Below, piece after piece: positions 60,148 through 64,000 of a stretch of DNA of 64,000 bases. The notes below the pieces were generated by a model. It was not told where the DNA came from. It did not search any database and saw nothing but the letters and a program-made list of their open reading frames with translations. Position 1 is the stretch's first letter. Each line of letters starts with the position of its first letter. A program made the position numbers and the translations under genes. Origin of the DNA: Phanerodontia chrysosporium (taxonomy: Eukaryota; Basidiomycota; Agaricomycetes; Polyporales; Phanerochaetaceae). The DNA lies in NCBI GenBank assembly GCA_001910725.1, contig MJGA01000011.1, positions 868,001 through 932,000 on the forward strand. The letters run 5' to 3'.

Positions 60148-60180
60148 TGCAAGACGAGGCCTGGCCAGCGTCGTCTTGCA
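60148..60180. repeat. 33-bp hairpin repeat, copy B
   Basis: Same sequence as 59776-59808 with one base changed in the right arm (CGTCGTCTTGCA), so the stem has one mismatch. Flanks are not obviously similar. Confidence 0.85.
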
Positions 60181-60467
60181 GCCACATCGCAGTGGGAGGC
60201 GCCCGGATGGTGATCGAGCTTTGTGGCGCCAATACAAATACGCATGCGGGATCTGAGATCTTGCCAGCCGTTGGAGTGTGCGTTCTCACACTCGCTCTTT
60301 CTCGTCCTCCCGCCATGTCTGCCCTCGCTCTCCCCTCCAAGCTCTCCCGCCCGCTGCCCTTCTTTCATCCCACACATGCCCTCTTCGTCCCCGCCGCCCA
60401 GTGTCGGAAAATTATTTCGTGAATCCTGAGGGGTCTTGAGCGGTCGCGAGTGTCTGAGCGCTGAGGG

Positions 60468-60500
60468 TGATCATGAGAGCAAGGAAATCTCTCATGATCA
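60468..60500. repeat. Second type of 33-bp perfect hairpin
   Basis: TGATCATGAGAG, a 9-nt loop CAAGGAAAT, then CTCTCATGATCA: a perfect 12-bp stem. Stem and loop lengths equal those of the hairpin pair at 59776/60148 but the sequence differs. Confidence 0.85.
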
Positions 60501-60689
60501 ACTCGTGAGCGCCCCTTTGATAATCATGAGACGCTCGTGAGGAACGAGGAGCTGCTCGAGATAAGATGTTGAGCGAGCTACGTATCTCATGATAGCCCGT
60601 TAAGGCAGGATCACTCTTGAGCGATCAAAAGGGATCAAGAACGACCAGGGGCGCTCAGACCAAAGACAAAAGATAACACACGCCCATAG

Positions 60690-60960
60690 TCTTACCTTTG
60701 TTTCCTGACTTACTTACTTTCGTGTCCTTACTGACTTACCTCTGTTTCCTTACTTACTTACCCTCGTTTCCTTACTTACTCATGCCTGTTTTCTTACTCA
60801 CTTTTCTTACTTACCTACCCACGTTCCTTACTTACTTACCCTTGTTTCCTTACTTACCTACCTTGTTTCCTTACTTAGTTACCCCCGTTTTCTTACTTGC
60901 TTACTGACTCTAGTTACTTATCTACTTATTCGCTTCACTTACTTACTTGTTGCTTCTATT
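60690..60960. repeat. Imperfect CTTACTTAC/TTTCCTTAC tandem repeat
   Basis: Low-complexity pyrimidine-rich tract made of CTTA, CTTACTTACC and GTTTCC units in irregular tandem order. Translated frames here are repeats of Leu/Thr/Tyr and are not genes. Confidence 0.8.
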
Positions 60961-60997
60961 GACCTCTTATCAAACTTTCTTACTCTACAATTACTCT

Positions 60998-61079
60998 AGG
61001 ACATGGACTCTATAGGATTCGAACATGCGACCTCGTGCGGTATAGAAATAAAAGACTCTACTCGCTGCGCCAGGCAGCT
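60998..61079 (-). other. tRNA-like sequence (degenerate tRNA or SINE head)
   Basis: On the minus strand an A-box-like TGGCGCAGCGAGTAGAGTC is followed about 40 nt later by a B-box-like ATGTTCGAATCC. The acceptor and T stems do not pair well, so it is not a functional tRNA. The following minus-strand sequence is the simple repeat, as in the tail of a SINE. Confidence 0.4.
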
Positions 61080-61273
61080 TTAAATACTTTAAACTGCATA
61101 TCTATATCACACATCTTTTGGGCTCTCAGGATCGCTCAAGAGCAATCATGACCATGCAGGGTAGGAGCTCTCTGAGAAGATCCTCGCACACAATTGAAAA
61201 GTCGCACATGGTCAGGGTGATAGATATCATGCGGGATGTATACTGCAACAAAGGAGAATCATTTCGAGGTAAT

Positions 61274-63471
61274 CTAACAGCCACTCGCATTGCGCGCACT
61301 ACGACGGACTCCAACAGCGGAACCAGGCTTTGCGGCAGCTGCCTTCGAAGTCTTGGACACCTTGGCTGCCGTCGCCCCCTCTATGTCTGCTGCGTCCAGG
61401 GCTTCCTTCTGCGCCTTGGCTGCCGCCGCCGCCGCCTTCTGCGCCTTCGTCGCTGCCGCCTTCTGTGCCTTCGTCAGCGGCACTGCCGCCATGCTCGTAG
61501 CAGCATCCTCTGTTGGCCCCTCGGTGTCGGACATGGTCTGCGGCATGGCCGGTGCGGCGCGCTTCCTCGGGAGGACCTTGCGAGGTGCTGGAGCGGCAGG
61601 TTGAGGAGAGTTCTCCTGGAGCACAAGGCTCGCGAGGCCCTCGTCAACCATCTGTAACGCGTCTTCGGTACCGTTACCATTGCTGTCATGACCAGGGTCG
61701 TCGTCCGGTACCTCAGGGGCAACAATGCTTGAGGTAACCTGACGGCGGCTGGAGGCAAATGAGTGAACGCTTCGAGCCGACGAATTGGAAGGCTGTGTGA
61801 GCTCGCGCTCAGCAGAGTCGTGGGGAGCGGGCAGCTGGGATGGGAGTTCAGCAGCTGAGCGAGCTGTCCCCACGATGGGTGCCGTGGACGAGAGAGATTG
61901 GCCAGAGAGAGGCGCATGGGATGGGATCGTGGAAGTGGGAGCGACTGAGGCCGAGACGCGTCCAGAAATGGCTGGAGTGGACACCACCGGGGTCGTGGAA
62001 GTGGTCGCCTGTTGGGCGGCATTCATCCATTCTTGTTTCTCCCGCGCATATGCCTCAGCCGCTGCGCGGCGCGCTGCTCCTTGATCGAACTCCTCGGTTG
62101 CCGCTTCGACGCTCCTGCCATTGAATATGATTCCGTCGCACCATCGCCGGAGATTAACAATCTGAGGAAGGTCCCACATCTCCATGAGCGAAAACAAGGT
62201 CTCGTTGAAGTGAGCCTCAGGTGAGAAATCGTCAGGGTCCTTCAAGGTTTGCCCAAAACTGAGAGAAGCGGAGTACCGAAATCGTATCTATGTAGAGTTA
62301 AGCAGCTCTTCTGGAATGCTGACGAGAGAGAATAAACTTACCGTGACAAGCGTGAGCGCAATGATCGCTGGAGAAATGGTGGTGATAGACTTGAGGTAGC
62401 CGCTCCCCTTGGCTCGCTTTGCGCCGTCACCTGAACGGCCGAAGAGCCAGTCCCGAATAATCTATACAATATTGAGTAGTTGTCATGCCATAAAATCGAG
62501 TTTACTTACACATGGCAGCGCTGCGATGAAGCCGAAAGCGTTCTTGTCCCGCTTATCTCCGTTAGGATAATAGCAGGGAGGGAGGTCTTCATACTTGCCG
62601 CCCCGCAGATAAACTGCGTCAGGGTGCTTCTTGCGAGTTCCAGGCTCGAGCTTGAAAATGTGCGCATGCTCGGGGTATATATCGGAAGTGAATCTTTGAC
62701 ATGGGAGGTGTAGTAGTTGCGTGTATCCCGGAGAGTTTCAAGCCACTGTCGGTTTATTTGAGCTCAAGGCAGGGTTATAATAATGTTACGGACACTTACC
62801 ACGACACCGACATACGAGACGCGACCCATGTATTCGAGGAGCCTGTGCTCAGGGCCGAGAACAGCAAACACCTCTGATGCATGCATCAGAAGCTTGGCTC
62901 GGTCGGAATAGAACTCACCAAATTCGCCCGCAGTGCGGTCCCAGTGGGCTCTGACGTCTAAGCGATTGAATCCGGTCGGGGCTGATAGAAACTGCTTCTT
63001 CTCGAAGACCCGCTCGTCGAGCCATGGGCGATAGAGGAAATGGGTGAGGTGCGCGCACTTCTCAATTTCTTCTTTGCAGTCGACGACCGCTGAAGGGGCT
63101 TCTGTGGAGGCCTTCAATGTTTTCCCCCGCCGAGCCTTCGGCAGTGTCTTCTTGAGCTTCTCCAGCTCCGCGTTTCTCTTCTTCAGCTCAAGCTCCAGAT
63201 CACGAATGCGAAGCTGGAGCTTGCCAACATACTGCAGGAGGAAACGGTTAGTATTGTACTCGAGGAGCTGTCAAATTAGGTTACGCACTGATCTCCATTC
63301 AGGATCTGCCTTGGCAGAAGACGACGGAGGTACAAGCGGCTCAAACGGCGATGAGTCCGAGCCTGCACCGTCATTGGTTCTCTCCTCGTCCACTTCGGCA
63401 GCACCATCGTTGCACCTGGGGCTGTCGTCCAGGTTGTTCTCGTCGTCTGAGAGGCGGGAACAAGAGGGCAT
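61274..63471 (-). CDS. Coiled-coil, Lys/Ala-rich hypothetical protein
   Basis: Start MPSCSRLSDDENNLDDSPRC at 63471, acidic N-terminus, then a coiled coil (LQLRIRDLELELKKRNAELE, KLKKTLPKARRGK). A globular middle follows: FLYRPWLDERVFEKKQFLSA, AHWDRTAGEFGEFYSDRAKL, EHRLLEYMGRVSY, WLETLRDTRNYYTSH, EPGTRKKHPDAVYLRGGKYE, IIRDWLFGRSGDGAKRAKGS, FNETLFSLMEMWDLPQIVNL. The long C-terminal part is Ser/Thr/Pro-rich and ends in KAQKAAA repeats and a basic tail (RRSARNASGC), stop at 61274. It resembles basidiomycete proteins of unknown function found in many copies; no enzymatic motif seen. Introns are short; one donor (CAT|GTCAAA) is weak. Confidence 0.65.
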
Positions 63472-64000
63472 GGCGTCGACGGAGTGATGTGCTTGCGAAG
63501 ACAGAAGAGTAGTAAGGGTCAGAATACCGGCTTGAAGACAGCGAGCATATGCTCACCTTTGTACGCTCAGGAGAGTCTAATCACCGCCGCTGCTCCTTCG
63601 GGCACTGTACAAATTGTGATCGTTAGTGGTGTGCGCAAGGCCGTGATTACGTTGAGTATACAGGGAGGAGATGAATTGAATGGTGCCGAGGGAAGGTGGA
63701 CTGCGTGTTATGACGTCCTGAAATGTGCGGACTGTGCACGATTATTCTACAGCCAAGTCAGGTGTCCCGTAAGAGCTAATGTATCATTTTCAGTGAGGTT
63801 GCATTACGTACCTTGACACAAAGGAGGCTAGCTTGCGTCGGGGAGGAACACATGTCTGCATGAAGCAGGCAAACGGCCCCGTGCCACATCCCCAAGGAGC
63901 GCTATAACAACTTCTCGGTCATCGAGCACAACACCGGTATGAAATGGGGACATACTTTAGCGGCCATCCCGGGAGGAAATGGTACGGAGACGTGATGTGG
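63472..64000. other. Window end without recognised gene
   Basis: About 530 bp upstream of the coiled-coil gene. A plus-strand frame (63484-63816) has no motif. Probably the promoter of that gene. Confidence 0.35.

Larger units (their letters stand above)
60609..61147. mobile_element. Possible non-autonomous element bounded by an 18-bp inverted repeat
   Basis: GATCACTCTTGAGCGATC at 60609-60626 and GATCGCTCAAGAGCAATC at 61130-61147 are inverted copies with two differences. Between them lie the pyrimidine-rich repeat and the tRNA-like sequence. No protein gene is inside. No target-site duplication could be established. Confidence 0.35.

Noticed and set aside
60698..60907. Plus-strand frame of Leu/Thr/Tyr/Pro repeats
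   Set aside because: Translation of the CTTA-type simple repeat.
60998..61079. Functional tRNA gene
   Set aside because: A- and B-box-like sequences are present, but acceptor and T stems do not pair.
1..64000. CRISPR arrays, prophage or bacterial operons
   Set aside because: No spaced direct repeats, no Shine-Dalgarno-led gene strings; the genes are intron-rich and eukaryotic.

Overview
The window reads as nuclear DNA of a basidiomycete fungus, most likely a wood-inhabiting agaricomycete. Genes sit close together on both strands and are cut by many introns of about 45-70 nt with GTRNGY donors and CTNAC branch sites. Several families are typical of Agaricomycetes: a FunK1 kinase, a DUF6533-type membrane protein, the multi-pass membrane family carrying a THAFFAIMGGF motif, secreted GH16 and GH5 enzymes, and a group X-like hybrid histidine kinase. 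There is no bacterial organisation. All exon models were joined by hand from frame and splice signals.

Layout. 0.4-5.6 kb (all minus): a Ser/Thr kinase, the mitochondrial F1-ATPase assembly factor Atp11, a conserved fungal membrane protein and a doubtful small ORF. 7.4-10.6 kb: two secreted glycoside hydrolases, GH16 (plus) and GH5 (minus), facing each other. 11.5-15.3 kb: a multi-pass membrane protein with an in-frame stop, an NAD(P)-binding atypical SDR and a small unknown gene. 16.3-20.6 kb: a mitochondrial dicarboxylate-type carrier with micro-exons, then the SUB2/UAP56 RNA helicase. 20.9-30.4 kb: one very large hybrid histidine kinase with a degenerate N-terminal kinase domain.

30.4-46.0 kb looks like an old tandem duplication of the block MFS transporter / Fpg DNA glycosylase / SAM methyltransferase / DUF6533 protein. 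Copy 1 keeps MFS and Fpg, has a frame-broken methyltransferase and only a scrap of DUF6533. Copy 2 keeps the methyltransferase and DUF6533 but has only scraps of MFS and Fpg. A segment of about 4.5 kb carrying a FunK1 kinase lies inside the copy-2 MFS relic.

46.5-58.5 kb is housekeeping: Hsp90 co-chaperone p23, a hypothetical protein, the mitochondrial fission WD40 protein Mdv1/Caf4, an Asi-like membrane RING protein, a small hypothetical gene, a peroxisomal SCP2-type thiolase (C-terminal AKL) and a divergently transcribed octanoyltransferase (LipB/Lip2). 58.4-61.2 kb is gene-poor and repeat-rich: a 33-bp hairpin present twice, another 33-bp hairpin, a pyrimidine-rich repeat and a tRNA-like sequence. 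61.3-63.5 kb is a coiled-coil hypothetical gene.

Several conserved reading frames (kinase 1, GH16, SDR, hybrid histidine kinase, methyltransferase copy 1, FunK1, DUF6533) break by exactly one base at short homopolymers. This pattern suggests homopolymer-length errors in the assembly, so single frameshifts here are weak evidence of pseudogenes.
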